Shown: positions 19,890-32,318, counted from the first letter of the stretch. The stretch: 64,000 nucleotides of DNA from Isoetes taiwanensis (GCA_021234155.1 JAJEKV010000098.1:483084-547083); one strand, 5' to 3'. Notes: generated by a model not told the origin, from the sequence alone. Program-made: numbers and translations.

Positions 19890-20828
19890 AAGTGTTCAGA
19901 AATAGAAAGAAACAAGTTCTTTATTTAGGGTTTCTGACATTTATTGCTCTTTTTTTCTTTCAGCGTTTCCCGATGGATCTGGCAAGACCTAAGAGGGTTT
20001 AACGGATGAGTACCATGGAGGAAGGCTTCAAAATTACCTTGCAAATGTGCCTGAAGATGTTTTGGCTGCTCTGATGAGCGAAACTCTAAAGCTCCACTTG
20101 GCGATCTGATATATTCCTCTGTTGCAGCCGAAAATCTGTATTATCCGGAAGAAGCATATATGCATTTCGAAATCCAGAAGAATTGCATTATCTGGAAGCT
20201 CAAATGCATTTCGAATTTGCATTTTGTAGCCAAAAACTGGCTCATAGTCTTTGCCATGGCCGATATTAGGCATGTTAGATCTGTTATTTGAATACATCAC
20301 TGAGGTATGGTCTATTCTCTGAACTATTTGATTGCAGTGGCAAAGCATCAAGAAACATTTGTTTGCTCATCTTATTGTTATTATTATTGTTCTTTTTGTT
20401 ATGAAATAGTGGTTGTTCTGGCAAGATACAGGTCAGACAGTCATGGCAAGACACAGATATAGTTTATTTGAATACCGATGATTTTCATGCCATAATCGTA
20501 TGCATTCATGGCCGTGACATTCATTCAGGTGGTTGCTTTGGCAAGGCACAGATCTGGAAGTCATAACAAGACACAAATTTGGCGTATTGTGGCTTCTTCG
20601 ATTGCACACAAATTTGATGGAGCAGTTCTTCTCCCTAAAAGCGAACACGCTATGGCCTTATAAATGGATGTTTAACAAGACGCAGATATTTGAAAAGCTG
20701 CAAATCAGGTTTGAAATTTATTTGCATTAATTTGCTCAATAGAGGATGAGATCACATGTTCATACTAGATGTGTTCTATGTTCTTGTTATACGAAACAAT
20801 GATCTGTGCATATGTTTTTAACTAATTA

Positions 20829-20857
20829 CTAGAAACGTGTGCCCGGCGATGCCGGGC
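20829..20857 (-). other. Helitron-like 3' terminus with hairpin
   Basis: On the plus strand A/CTAG (20829-20832) is followed by GTG and the perfect palindrome gcccggc-gat-gccgggc (20841-20857). It is nearly the exact inverted counterpart of the terminus at 47781-47809. The partner 5' end is not identified; it must lie to the right if the element is intact. It lies inside the CACTA element. Confidence 0.55.
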
Positions 20858-23558
20858 ATTAATCGTAGACGTGTGGAATGGATAGACATAATAGGATATA
20901 TAGGTGGAATAAAAAATAGTAAATGTACATGGATGTAATGTAGTGACAGGTGTGAAGGGTTTATGAATATCGGAATATGGGGTAGATAGAAAAGCATAAT
21001 GTGGAATAGAATGGGTAGATATAATGGGATGCATAAAGTTTAGGATGCTTGTGATAATTTAGGGTTTTTTGAAGATTATATGGTCAATACAATTGCAATT
21101 GGATGTTGTCTGTATGTCGGAGTGGAAGATGTGCGTGAGTAGTGTAGTGTAGTTTGTGGGGGTGTGTTTTGTGTGTAACTTAGTAGTATCTATCTAGGGT
21201 AATAGTAATGTGTATATTTTTGCATAGTCATTGAGTGTGCATGCATTCAAGAGCCCAGTTAGCATTGTTCATGTTTAAAAGCAGTGTATTTGATATAAAA
21301 ATAATACTTGGGAACTCAACATTTTGGAGTTGCTTCTATCTTTGGAAGTTGCAGATTTTCTTCATGCAATTTGATGACATGGTTGATACAATTTTTTGTC
21401 TTTCAATCCCTGAGTTGCATGCTACATCCTCTCAGTTCTTCAAAATTTATGATATGTGGGTCCCCAAACTCCTCTAAACTCCTAAACACACAGACCCTAA
21501 ATTCATAAACCCTAAACCAATGCCAGCTATTAGTGCTTGTGCCTTGGTTTAAAAATAATCTCATATAACCATTCATTATAGGGGTACAATTTTCAAGGGT
21601 TTATAAAATAAAGATTCAAAGATATTTCGGTGGTCTAATGAGTGCATATGTTAAGGTTGAGAATAGAAATTAAATATGTAAATGCGTTGTATCCCAAAAA
21701 TGTCACATACAGTAAACATAAGTGCCAGAAAAATATTACATGATCATTTAGCATAAAAAAGCTTAAGAAAGAAAAACATGTTTGGGAGAGTTGAAGGCGT
21801 AAGACACTTATCTTGAATTGTGAGAGACACAATAGTATCACATCTACGATTTTATCAAAGATGCAACAAAGACATCACATTTGCCGCATGGAATGGTACC
21901 AAGGGCTTCAAGTAAGGCATGGCATTTGCTCATTTCATAAAATTGTTAGGACATTCTATTCTTTAGTTGCACTTGCATGTTTCATAAATTCCATAACCCA
22001 TATGAATATTCTAACCCTTAATAGTACATGACCATCTAGCCAATGCACTTATAAAAATGTATTATTAAAGTTAAAAGGTGTCTTATATACCAAATAGCAC
22101 CTTAGGTTGCACTTATTTATTCAATCACTTGATTCCTTTTGTTTGAAAACCCAAACATCCACCAACCCAACAACACTATAATGCTTATACCTCGGAAGAA
22201 AATCTCTCCATTTGACTTTTATTCAAGAGTTTTCCTTGCTCCAAACAATATTAATTATCTATATCATTCACTTACATGGCAATTATCCTGAAGCACCAAG
22301 AGTTAAATTTTGAGATTTTAAAACAGCCATCCAATCCTACACATTATATTAACCATAACTCCATCTTTTCGCATCTTCACTTCAGTTCAGTGAGGAGGGC
22401 ACTTATTGTCATTCACTAATCTAATGGCTTCATATGTGTTAAATCCATTCAGCTCAAAATACTTTTGGTGTATCCTTATCAATGAAGCTTGTTCCACTGG
22501 TGCTAGAGCATGGGATGCTTCTTGGAGTTCTTTCTCCATTGTCATCAACAACAACCCAGCTTATCTTAATGATCTGAAACAAATAAATGGCAAAACTGCA
22601 TAAATTAGTACTGAAACAATACCAAATAAATATATTAAGAGAATTACGTAAAGGTACTTTACAGCTATATGAACATTTGTCGTACTCAGTTTAAATCCTT
22701 CTAAATCACAAGCTGACAATAGACTAACCACGATAAGCGTCCCGATTTGCTTGCTGGTTTCTGTACCATGCAGAATTGTAAAATCAAACAATTATAAAAG
22801 ATGTAGTGTAAATATTAGTAAAGTATATGGAACTACTGGAAAGCTTTAGTATTAACCTATTGGGAATCGAGCTAAGAGTATCTCAAAGAGTATAGGAAAA
22901 CAAATAGAAGCCAGAAGGAACACCACCGGAACTCCAGCTTCTTCCAGCATCGTGGATGCCCAAAATATTGCAGACTGCCTTGTTTAGCAGACCATATCTT
23001 AACTCAAATAAAGAGAAGAATAGAGTAGCAGAGGGTACCTTCGTTAATGGAGGTTGCCTTCGTAACAGAGGTTGCCGATACATCAAAAGCAACTTCGGCT
23101 TCTTAAATGGATTGCCAGATAAAGGTCAGCGCCTTGGCTTAGTGATAAGTCTGCCATCGCCAAGCTAATGCTGCCACTAACCAATGTTCCATTGATGCCA
23201 CAAAAATCAGTATAAACACCACGGTAAGAAAGATCTCTGAGTCAGGCAAGACACCTTAGCATGGTACAGTATGCAAACATCCATTCCCGCAAGTTAGGAT
23301 GCTACCACAACCTATGATCTATTCGTAGAAAATCCAAGGTTGTAGGCCGGAAACGGAGAAAATCCAAGGATTGGAACTTTTCAAAATGTGATCAAAACGA
23401 AATGTTTCATCACATGGGAAGCACCTTATCACATGGATTAAAGTGAAAGGAAGAAGGAAGGATGCAGAAGGTTGCCCAAACTGTGCAAAAAGGATAATGC
23501 ACAAAATCTTCTATACAACATTTGAAGAGAGGACTGAACCATTGGTCTCATGAACTGG
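20858..23558. other. CACTA interior, unassigned
   Basis: AT-rich, with many short frames but no family signature. I see no repeat above ~60 bp. Confidence 0.4.
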
Positions 23559-24176
23559 AGACAAATCTGCTATTAGAGAAACAGCAGGAATATATATAAT
23601 CTACGTCCTCACATGGTTTGACATCTCGAGATTGGAATAAGAACGCCCATTTTGCTCTGATTGCTTTGCTTCTAGCTGCAAAAAAATTTAAACGGGATGT
23701 TGGTACCATTAAACAATGTCGACAATGACGTCCACTATAACAAAAGCAAACATGCCTGCTGTCTCTAGTGTGCATAAACATCTTGAAATTGAATGCTATC
23801 GCTATATGCTTTGAAAATAACCTCAGAAGATTTTGGCTTCTTTTCAAGGGTTACACCACATATGAACAGGTAGAGACAAATCTGCTATACTATTAGAGAA
23901 ACAGCAGGAATATATATAATCTACGTCCTCACATGGTTTGACATCTCGAGATTGGAATAAGAACGCCCATTTTGCTCTGATTGCTTTGCTTCTACCTGCA
24001 AAAAATTTAAACGGGATGTTGGTACCATTAAACAATGTCGACAATAAAAGCAAACATGCCTGCTGTCTCTAGTGTGCATAAACATCTTGAAATTGAATGC
24101 TATCGCTATATGCTTTGAAAATAACCTCAGAAGATTTTGGTTTGTTTTCAAGTGTTACGCCACATATGAACAGGTA
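23559..24176 (+). repeat. 314-bp tandem duplication
   Basis: Starts gagacaaatctgctattaga at 23559 and again at 23873. The second copy has a 5-bp insertion near its start, lacks ~13 bp around the 'caatgacgtccactataac' stretch, and has a few substitutions. The mirrored minus-strand frames (23548-23847, 23844-24053, 23921-24151) are the same sequence read twice. It is a fairly recent duplication inside the CACTA element. Confidence 0.85.
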
Positions 24177-25827
24177 GAACATCTGGCTTCTCCAACGAAC
24201 CACCAAAATAACTAAATTAATTATAAGAGGATAACTAAACCAATAACTAACCTGAGCACGTGCTGCAAAGAATAAGCTTGTGCAAGAGTTCAGTTCCTTC
24301 TGCTTGTGAGTCAGTAAAACCTTTCCTGCCAATGAGGAATAATATCATTATTTAAAAGCCATTTAGATCAAGAGTTACACCATCCATTTTAAAGTTTCAA
24401 TTGATGACTTTGTGCATGCCATGTTTTCTAGTTGTGTTAACCACATGATAACCACTCTCTTTATTCTTAGAGATTAGGTACAATGAACTTTCATTCCTTT
24501 AGCATTTACAATAGTAAGGTGGGTTTCAAGGAGCTTAAGTGCAAGAGAAAAAGGATTGGAACTTTTCAAAAGGATTATAGCTATGCACTGGGGCAAGTTA
24601 ATAGTAGAGAAGTTCTTTCCAACCTCATGCCATCTTAGATAACCATTATTGCAGACTGGGAGAAAACCATGTGCAGCAAAAAGATAATGTGCAGCCGCCT
24701 GAGAGAAAAGCTTATGCAACCAGCTTCCATGAGTTAATGGGAGAAAAGTTCCAGATAACAAAAGTCGAATGACGTCAAAAACCGAAATTGAATTTGGGTA
24801 AAACCAAAATTCTAGATGTGGTAGTTGCCCAACAGAAGAAAAAACCAAGGTAAGGCCAGACTATTATTGGGCACTATCGGGATGCAGGACATCTGTTAGC
24901 AGCAACACCCTAAACCCATCCAACCAAATTGAAAATAATGCATTTGTTTGGGAATAATGGATCATACCGTATGGTCTGCTCTAATCTGCACCAACGCTCT
25001 GTTCCGTAGAAGCCTCCCCCCTTGTTGCCTGCTCTTTGACGGATCACCAAGTATTAAGGAAGAGAAAAACCTATTCAACGTTTATGTTAGTCAAACCGAA
25101 AGATCCAGCAAATGTGTCAAAGCAAAGCTGTAGGAAATGGCTCAACCCGTGTGTTAACTCCCTGTAACAGACCTGACCTGATGATGTCGCCTAGCGGAAG
25201 AGCTCCACAGCTCCCACGATAATCTGAACCAACCCAAAGCCGGAGGCGCCAAACCGAAAGAGAGCTGGTCCAAATGCACCAGAAAGAGAGAATTTTGAAA
25301 ATTCGTCGTCATTCAATATCGTCGGCTCCGGCAACTTCGAAATCTTCATTAAATGCTGGCAACCACCGGAAGGGGGAAAGGATGCGGGAAGGGAACGCCG
25401 CATGCGGCGTTCCATGCGGCTGCACAGGCACATTCCCCAACCCCTTACCAAAATAAAAAAGAAGATGCTATCTTTGGCTTTTTGGATTAACTGCTATAAA
25501 AAATTTTAATGCCTTGGAATTAATCTTATAAATACATAGGCTAGATAATAGCATGCTAAACCATTTTTAAAGTGCCATGATATTAATCGCTGACATAAGG
25601 TCATAGAAGGGGATTTCCCCATGATTCTGACATTACAAACTTTTGCCTCTCTAACTTTCAGCATGGCATTGATGGTGGTATTGTATTAATTTCTGTTGCT
25701 AGCATCTTGACTATGCCTGCCTATACCACAACCAAACTGTGACAAAAGAATAGAGGCTGCCATTTCTCTTGATGATGATTTCGAATCTATCATATCATAA
25801 TTCTGAATTTATGTGTCTTATTTACAG
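24177..25827. other. CACTA interior, unassigned, with a GC-richer block
   Basis: The block 25130-25450 is richer in GC than its neighbours and contains, on the minus strand, an open frame with MKISKLPEPTILNDDEFSKF. This could be a captured gene piece, but I see no splice partner or family. Confidence 0.3.
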
Positions 25828-26255
25828 TTTAAGGCCATGGATTATGTTAAGAGAACAAGTCCGGGGATAATTTTTGAAGGGCAAAGAAATTGAGACGGTA
25901 TGTGTTATTTCCAGATAAATAATCATGTTTTTAATTTTGATTACCGTTCTCATCTCTAGTTTTATAATATGCAGGAAGTATGTTACATTGATAGCGATTC
26001 TGACAAGGAAAAGGTAAATATTTTCTTTCCTAATGAAATATCACACTGCATAAAACTATTTGATGAAAATTTGATGTGCAACATTTGTTTCCAAGCTTGA
26101 TATACATTTGTTACTGCATTTAACATTTATTTCAAAGTCTGATACATATTTCTGAATGTGATTAATAGGGAGAATGCAGTGGAGGGAAAAATGATGGTTC
26201 TAAAGGCACCTCTGGTGATCCACAAGATGGAGATAATTTTGCTGATGCAATATGA
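25828..26255 (+). pseudogene. three exon-like segments of one gene, unidentified
   Basis: Exon-like 1: 25828-25897, after TTTACAG and before GTATGT, with a frame that needs a shift and a stop (KAMDYVKRTSPGIIFEGQRN). Exon-like 2: 25975-26013, after TGCAG and before GTAAAT (EVCYIDSDSDKEK). Exon-like 3: 26169-26255, after AATAG (GECSGGKNDGSKGTSGDPQD then GDNFADAI, stop TGA). Exons 2 and 3 join in phase. The acidic, low-complexity C-terminus would suit a nuclear protein. It may be a transposon gene (CACTA TNPA-type proteins are poorly conserved) or a captured host gene; I cannot tell which. Confidence 0.4.
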
Positions 26256-26837
26256 TCGAATTGCAGTATTCTAATTTGTGAAGTGTTTTAGTATTACTTT
26301 TGTTTTTGAATCTTTGACCTTTCGCATATGAGCATCTCAATTGTAGAAATCTTATTATTATGACTAAGAATATTCAATTTCCTCATGTATTTTGTCTCAA
26401 CTGAGTGTAATTTTATGTCAAAATCAGTGTAAAGAAATGCGACCCACAAATTATAATCCAGTTTCAAAAGGGTTGCAATGGTTGAACCAATTAACAAACT
26501 GGTTTGTGGAATGGTTGTCATAAAACCCGTTGATTCTTTTGTTGGATGATCTGACAATTGCTTTGACAAAAGGCATGATGTACTAGTTGATCAATATTTG
26601 GAGTAGGTTAGACACAAGCTTCGATGCTAGCTAATTTATAGTGGATGAAACATATATGCCATGATTGTTGTTAACTCGCCACAATTTTGATAAAATTTTG
26701 CCCCTATATATACAATCATTTATTGCAATCGAGTAATAATATTGTTGGAAGAATTGATGATACCTTAATGTTAAATTCGTAATAGTGTCCTTAAAACTAT
26801 TGATGATATCTTGACACTAACTTGTTATAATGATGTT

Positions 26838-26985
26838 GCAATTACGTTAAAAAGGTGCCTATGTGTCAAGAGTTGTGACAACTAAATGTGCCACAATCTT
26901 GACATAACATTTGACGCTCGGGCGTCAACTTTGTGGCAAATGAGTATGTCAGCTATAGTGTCAAAAATGTGACAACTATAGGAGT
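26838..26985. promoter_or_regulatory. CACTA right subterminal repeats
   Basis: Motifs: atgtgtcaagagttgtgaca, aatcttgacataaca, a short palindrome gacgctcgggcgtc, atagtgtcaaaaatgtgaca. Same cores as the left subterminal block, in mixed orientation. Confidence 0.65.
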
Positions 26986-27056
26986 TTAAAGGGATCTATT
27001 TGTATCAAGATTTTTGACGTTATACTAGACGTTATTGGTACCTTTCTCTTGTAGTG

Positions 27057-27577
27057 ATGCCAGGGCAATTAAGAAATTGCTGGATAAACGTGTTGTTTGG
27101 AGACACAATAGCTTAAAGCCAATGTTTGAGGCTTTATTCCACCACTGGCAACAAAGAAGGGAAGCCCGAGTTCTCATGATGATGGACTTCACTTCATACA
27201 CCATCGAGGAGCTGGACAATATGCTCAATATATTTGGTAACTCGAGTGTATCTGACTTATCCCTGCAGGATCTCATTGAAGCAAACAGTTAAGCTTTCAG
27301 TATTTTAGCAATTAGCTATTCCAGGAAATAGCTAAGCCTTTTGGACTACACTAAATTGACTGATTCTGACTTTTCTATGCGGAATCATATACCCAGAAAC
27401 TGGCAATCTGCACATGACTCCAATCTAGATATCTTAAAGTCATGTTGTACCTCCCCTATCATGGAGGATCTATAATTAACAGGTCTCCTCTGGAGTCCTA
27501 TTATATTTTGATGTATCTTTTCTAATTATGAATATAAAACCCACCTTGCCTTAAAAAAAAAAAAAAAAAAAAAAAAC
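27057..27577 (+). mobile_element. LINE copy 1, 3' end and poly(A), right of CACTA
   Basis: Continues from 18962 and matches 41223-41724 in copy 2. It ends with the LINE-type 3' terminus 'aattatgaatataaaaccc..' and a 25-bp A run (27553-27577). The 85-codon plus-strand frame at 27035-27292 (SLKPMFEALFHHWQQRREAR) is the downstream stretch of the LINE reading frame. Confidence 0.8.
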
Positions 27578-29010
27578 TCTCTGTGGACTAATTACGTTTT
27601 TGTTAACATTGATTCAAATGCTTGAGTACATGGATAGTGGAATCAGTAAGGAATTTATGTTAAGTCATTTTTGCATTGTAAGGCATATCATTATTGAGGC
27701 TGACAACTTACTTTTCAGGAGCTCATCCAGTTAAAATGGTGAGGATGATGCAAATTCTCCATTTGGCCAAGTTTCAAATGGATCTAGCCAAGGTTCACAT
27801 TCTCCTAATGGGAGGCCCGTGAGAAATAAGTTTGGCTAGAATACTACCAATACAGTCCATGATGATGCAGGTAGATCTGGTAATTTAACTGCCATTAAAA
27901 TTGTGAAACGAAATAATGGCTCTGGAGTAGCTGGTGAAACCCCTCTCCCATCCAACAAGGGTGCCAATGCTGGAATGAACCCTCAAAGGACTGGTTCTGT
28001 GCCTGCACGTCCTAAGACAATTTATCAAATTTGCCAAAGGCACCCCAATTGGCAAGGCCTAGTTCTCTAAAGGTATATCAAACTCAAAACCTTCTTATTG
28101 ATTGTGAGGTTTCAACTTGATATTTTTTAGAGGGGTTAATTAAAAATAATCAACTCTTATCATAAACCAGGGTCTGACTGGGAGTCTCTTAGGCTCCCCA
28201 AGGAGACTTCTGGGGCAGAAAAGCTTGCTACTACAAAATGAAAGCTCCATGACGAGTACAAGCAGGCGGAAAATGTTGAGTTTATTTTAGAGCCCGGTGT
28301 TCGGTCCATGGATGATAAACTATAACACATCTCATTAGTTTTTGTAGCAAAGAAACAACAGACTTTACAGGTAATGGAGGTTCAAGATCTTCCAAAAGGT
28401 GGTAATCAATCTGGGAACAAACTCTGCAGTCTGCATGCGTATAATCAGCACCAGATTAAGTTTGGAAATTGGAGGTCATGAAACATAGCAAATTTTGAGC
28501 ATGGTTTTTTAAAAGATCGGCGAGATATCTAACTGCTGTGCACAATGAGTACGTGATTTTTACATCTCTACTATTAATTGAAGGAGCCTGCTACTAGGAG
28601 CTTATAACAGCCAGGTTTATTTACTGGAGGAAAATACATCTTCAACTTTTTGGATTTACGAAAAATAAGTTGAAATTAGTAATATGGAAGTAATGTTGCT
28701 ACATTGGAAACTATCTATCGATGCTAGGAAGAGAGCATTTAAGCATCACAGCAAATGCAAGTGCTCTAATGCTTGAATGTGGCAATAAAGATATAATGGA
28801 ATTGCATAGCATACCCGGCTCTGATGATTCTTTCAGAAGTTGATTCTTTTATATTGAAAAAATATAATTGAGGAAGCTACATGGTTGTGTGCCAGAGATC
28901 ACCTGAAAATGACAAGTAGGTGTAGAAGGCAGGTGATCATTTGGACCTTTCAGATGTGCCCATCTAATGTACATTTTGTGAAGCCAGTAAAATAGTATTA
29001 TACAAGATTT
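27578..29010 (+). pseudogene. decayed multi-exon gene downstream of LINE copy 1
   Basis: This flank is duplicated at 41725-43017. It holds exon-like blocks: 27719-28072, after CTTTTCAG and before GTATATC, encoding a Ser/Gly/Asn-rich protein (ANSPFGQVSNGSSQGSHSPN; GNLTAIKIVKRNNGSGVAGE; ARPKTIYQICQRHPNWQGL) with two in-frame stops; and 28171-28325, after ACCAG, with SDWESLRLPKETSGAEKL and EYKQAENVEFILEPGVRSMD, one in-frame stop where TGG would fit. I do not recognise the family. It is a broken host gene or captured gene, and its presence in both copies means the duplication included flanking DNA, not only the LINE. Confidence 0.5.
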
Positions 29011-29495
29011 TTATGCTTTTGCGGCAAGTATAATTCAACGTTCCAGTAACTGCTCCAGTGACCTGCTTTGGCAGAATACTGGGTAGCCAATGTTTTGTTT
29101 TATATACTTTTTGGATCCAATTGACTAAAGCTATATAAGGTAATGTTTGTGAGCATCATTGTTTTTGTGTTGTGCCATCATGATTATGATGGGAAGCAGC
29201 AACCTCAAGTTCAACTGCTTATGCTTATGATGATTGTGAAGTAAAATTCTATTCAAAAGTCTTGCTGTGTATTGTGTTTGTATGTTGTGCTTTTAGACTT
29301 AATCAAAATTTCTGTGATTTTTTATCAAGTTATGTTTCAGTATACTCATGGGGAGACAAAGATATCTCTAATCCAAGTGTGTTTCACAGCTCTTAATCAC
29401 ACATTATTTCCTTCTAAGACACAAGGTGAGAAAACACAGATCCAAACCATGTATGTTTCTGGACATGTACACAATATGCATGAAAAGAAATGTTC
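29011..29495. other. unassigned spacer
   Basis: AT-rich; the duplication with 43017 ends at its left edge. No gene family recognised in the frames at 29272-29520. Confidence 0.45.
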
Positions 29496-29515
29496 GCGGC
29501 GGCCTTGGCCGCTGC
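29496..29515. other. GC-rich hairpin beside the Helitron 5' end
   Basis: gcggcggcc-tt-ggccgctgc, a 9-bp stem with one G-T pair, 23 bp before the Helitron start at 29539 and followed by gataaatttcttgt. It resembles a Helitron 3' hairpin, but the following tetranucleotide is CTTG rather than CTRR. Confidence 0.4.
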
Positions 29516-29627
29516 GATAAATTTCTTGTACATCTATATCTATATATAATAATAAAGGCATTTTAGGATAGTTTGTGCGCAATCTTGCCCCTTAATTATT
29601 TTAATTTAGTTTGATCCATTAGATTTA

Positions 29628-30745
29628 CGGTTTTGTTTGACGCGCACTTTTACAAAAACTATTACAGACCACAATGGCTAGGTATTTTCGACCGAGCGGT
29701 CCATTTGAAAGCAAGACGATGAGGCAGATGATCTATACACTGGTGCGTGATTCTAGAACTCATATTAAACACTTGAGAAAACTGAAATTACTTATGATCA
29801 TTCCGGGAATTAATTGAAGGTAAAATTCGTGAATGTCGGCTACATAAAGACCATGCCATACTACTCTGGTGGCCATGAAATCATTATGATGACAACAGTA
29901 GTGCAGGATTTGTTTAAGAACTGTGGAAAGATGGATAAGAAACGCAGGGAGAGGGAAAGGCTTTTAACAGAGTCAACCTAGGCCAACAAATTTTGGCAAG
30001 CGAATTTGGATAATGCTAGCGGATTTTGGCAGCATGCAAGTAGGTTTTGGCAAGGGAGGTTTTTTATTTTTCTTATTAAGAGATTTTCTCCTATGTCCAT
30101 AAGTGAAACGAAGCATTTCTTTTATGTTTCTTTGAAGGTAGAAAATCCCATTGGATTTCTGGAGATGGTGATATCTCATTGAGCCGCGGTTTTGTTTGAC
30201 GCGCACTTTTACAAAAACTATTACAGACCACAATGGCTAGGTATTTTCGACCGAGCGGTCCATTTGAAAGCAAGACGATGAGGCAGATGATCTATACACT
30301 GGTGCGTGATTCTAGAACTCATATTAAACACTTGAGAAAACTGAAATTACTTATGATCATTCCGGGAATTAATTGAAGGTAAAATTCGTGAATGTCGGCT
30401 ACCATAAAGACCATGCCATACTACTCTGGTGGCCATGAAATCATTATGATGACAACAGTAGTGCAGGATTTGTTTAAGAACTGTGGAAAGATGGATAAGA
30501 AACGCAGGGAGAGGGAAAGGCTTTTAACAGAGTCAACCTAGGCCAACAAATTTTGGCAAGCGAATTTGGATAATGCTAGCGGATTTTGGCAGCATGCAAG
30601 TAGGTTTTGGCAAGGGAGGTTTTTTATTTTTCTTATTAAGAGATTTTCTCCTCTGTCCATAAGTGAAACGAAGCATTTCTTTTATGTTTCTTTGAAGGTA
30701 GAAAATCCCATTGGATTTATGGAGATGGTGATATCTCATTGAGCC
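29628..30745 (+). repeat. 559-bp near-identical tandem duplication
   Basis: Copies start at cggttttgtttgacgcgcac, 29628 and 30187. Only about three differences are visible: one inserted base near 30402, a/c near 30654 and c/a near 30719. Each copy includes a 48-codon frame beginning MARYFRPSGPFESKTMRQMI, followed by a +1 frame (FRELIEGKIRECRLHKDHAI) and another with YSGGHEIIMMTTVVQDLFKN. These may be fragments of a frameshifted captured exon; no family recognised. Either very recent or an assembly duplication. Confidence 0.85.
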
Positions 30746-32318
30746 GGTGACTACCGACTTGCATGTTTCCTCCCTTTTACATTTATGTATGCCGGTTTTC
30801 TCAGCAAATATAAAGCCTCGCGAGTCTTGAGGTATTGGCTCTGTGTTTTAAGCATTTTGTTTCATGCATTGCTTTATTTAAAGTATTTGCATAAATGAAA
30901 TCATGTTTGGATCTGTAGTAGTTTTGAATCAAGAGCATGATATGAAAATGATAGGAAATGGTTGTATTTCTGGGGATTCTTCTGAATTGAAATAAATTAG
31001 TTGGAAGGGTGTTACTTTATTATTACATTCCGCACAAGGTATAACCACAGTGATATATAGAGACCAAGTAGGAAGCACCTTGAAAGATCCATGTGTTCAA
31101 CGATCTCAGGCCACGATTGTTCAGCATATGCAGTTGTCGCAAGGTCTTTATTCAAGCATTCTGGCCCGGTATTAACATTGAGAGGCTGCAGAGATCGGTC
31201 ACAGCGGAGAAGTTTTTGGCACCACCCATTATCTTTTCATTTCTTCAAAGAGGAGACTGTTAGTTGGAAGGCTCCAGACTCACTCAAACGTACAGTTTTG
31301 GTCATCTGACTGTAGTATCTGGGCCTCTGATTGCAATTATGACAGGATCGAAAATTGTGAAAGAAATAAGTGGAATTTCGTAACGCAAGAAGGGATATCA
31401 TCTCCCTATTATCCTATATGCACTGACTTGGATTTATATGATGAACTTCACCATGTCCATTGTGCACTCAGCCAGCGCTTCTTCTTGGTGATGGCAGTGG
31501 CCGCCTGCCTATGGAGAAGGTTCAAAGCATGTTTTGGGGTGAGCACAGCTCCATGCAACGAATCAAAGACCAAACCCATCCGAATTTAGCATAGGGGACC
31601 GATTGCTTTGAAAGAAGGAAGACAAGAAATGGCGAGGCAAGCAATGCCCTTGTGCTCTACTTTCATGCTTGCACATTCTTTGATGAGTCATTGAAGCCAT
31701 GCCCAATTGTGATTCGATCAAGATACATTTTGTTTTTCTATATCTATGGAGTGCCAATGGCCATATCTGTGCAAGTTTCAAGCTTTTGTTTATGGAACAG
31801 AGTTCTGATGTATTACCATGTATACTGTTATTCCTTTATATGATGTTTATTACCCAGGGGTAATTATGTTTCTGGTTAGATGAAATGTTTGTAAAAATCT
31901 TTCTTACAGAGTTTAGAAGCATGGCCGCATGGCACCAGGTGTGTGCAAGATAGAGTCTGTGATTTTGGACGGACATCCCACGCATCTCTTCCTCAAAGAA
32001 CATTAGTATTTAGATTATTTGTGAGCAAGATGGCTTTTGCATCACATGCCTTCATGTATTGGAGTTTGAAAAATGCTTATGCCAGAAGTATGTGAATGAC
32101 AAAACGGCCAGGGTTTTAACTTCTTTTCCCGATATATGTTGTGATCTGGACAACATTTTTGTTCTAGAAATTGAGCCAAGCAGTACATTCAAAACATAGT
32201 GAGCTTGGAAGTTATTTGGGTTCAAAATAATGGTTTTGTGGAACTCTATGGCCTTCAATGCAAACATTGGGCGAGTTTTACAATAGATTGTTAGGTAAAT
32301 TGCATATGTTATTATCCT
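30746..32318. other. Helitron interior, unassigned
   Basis: Several frames look partly protein-like, e.g. 31478-31586 plus strand (LLLGDGSGRLPMEKVQSMFW then GEHSSMQRIKDQTHPNLA and a stop), but none matches a family I know. Confidence 0.3.

Larger units (their letters stand above)
18963..27056. mobile_element. CACTA (En/Spm) transposon, 8094 bp, non-autonomous
   Basis: The ends are CACTACAAGAG (18963-18973) and its exact reverse complement (27046-27056), flanked by ATG. Both subterminal regions (about 18983-19090 and 26838-26985) are crowded with TTGTGACA/TGTGTCAA/TTGACAC motifs in both orientations, as expected for transposase-binding subterminal repeats. I see no TNP2-type transposase domain, so it depends on another element. 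It contains exon-like pieces (19783-19889, 25828-26255), a Helitron-like terminus (20829), a ~314-bp tandem duplication (23559-24176) and long AT-rich stretches. It interrupts LINE copy 1. Confidence 0.9.
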
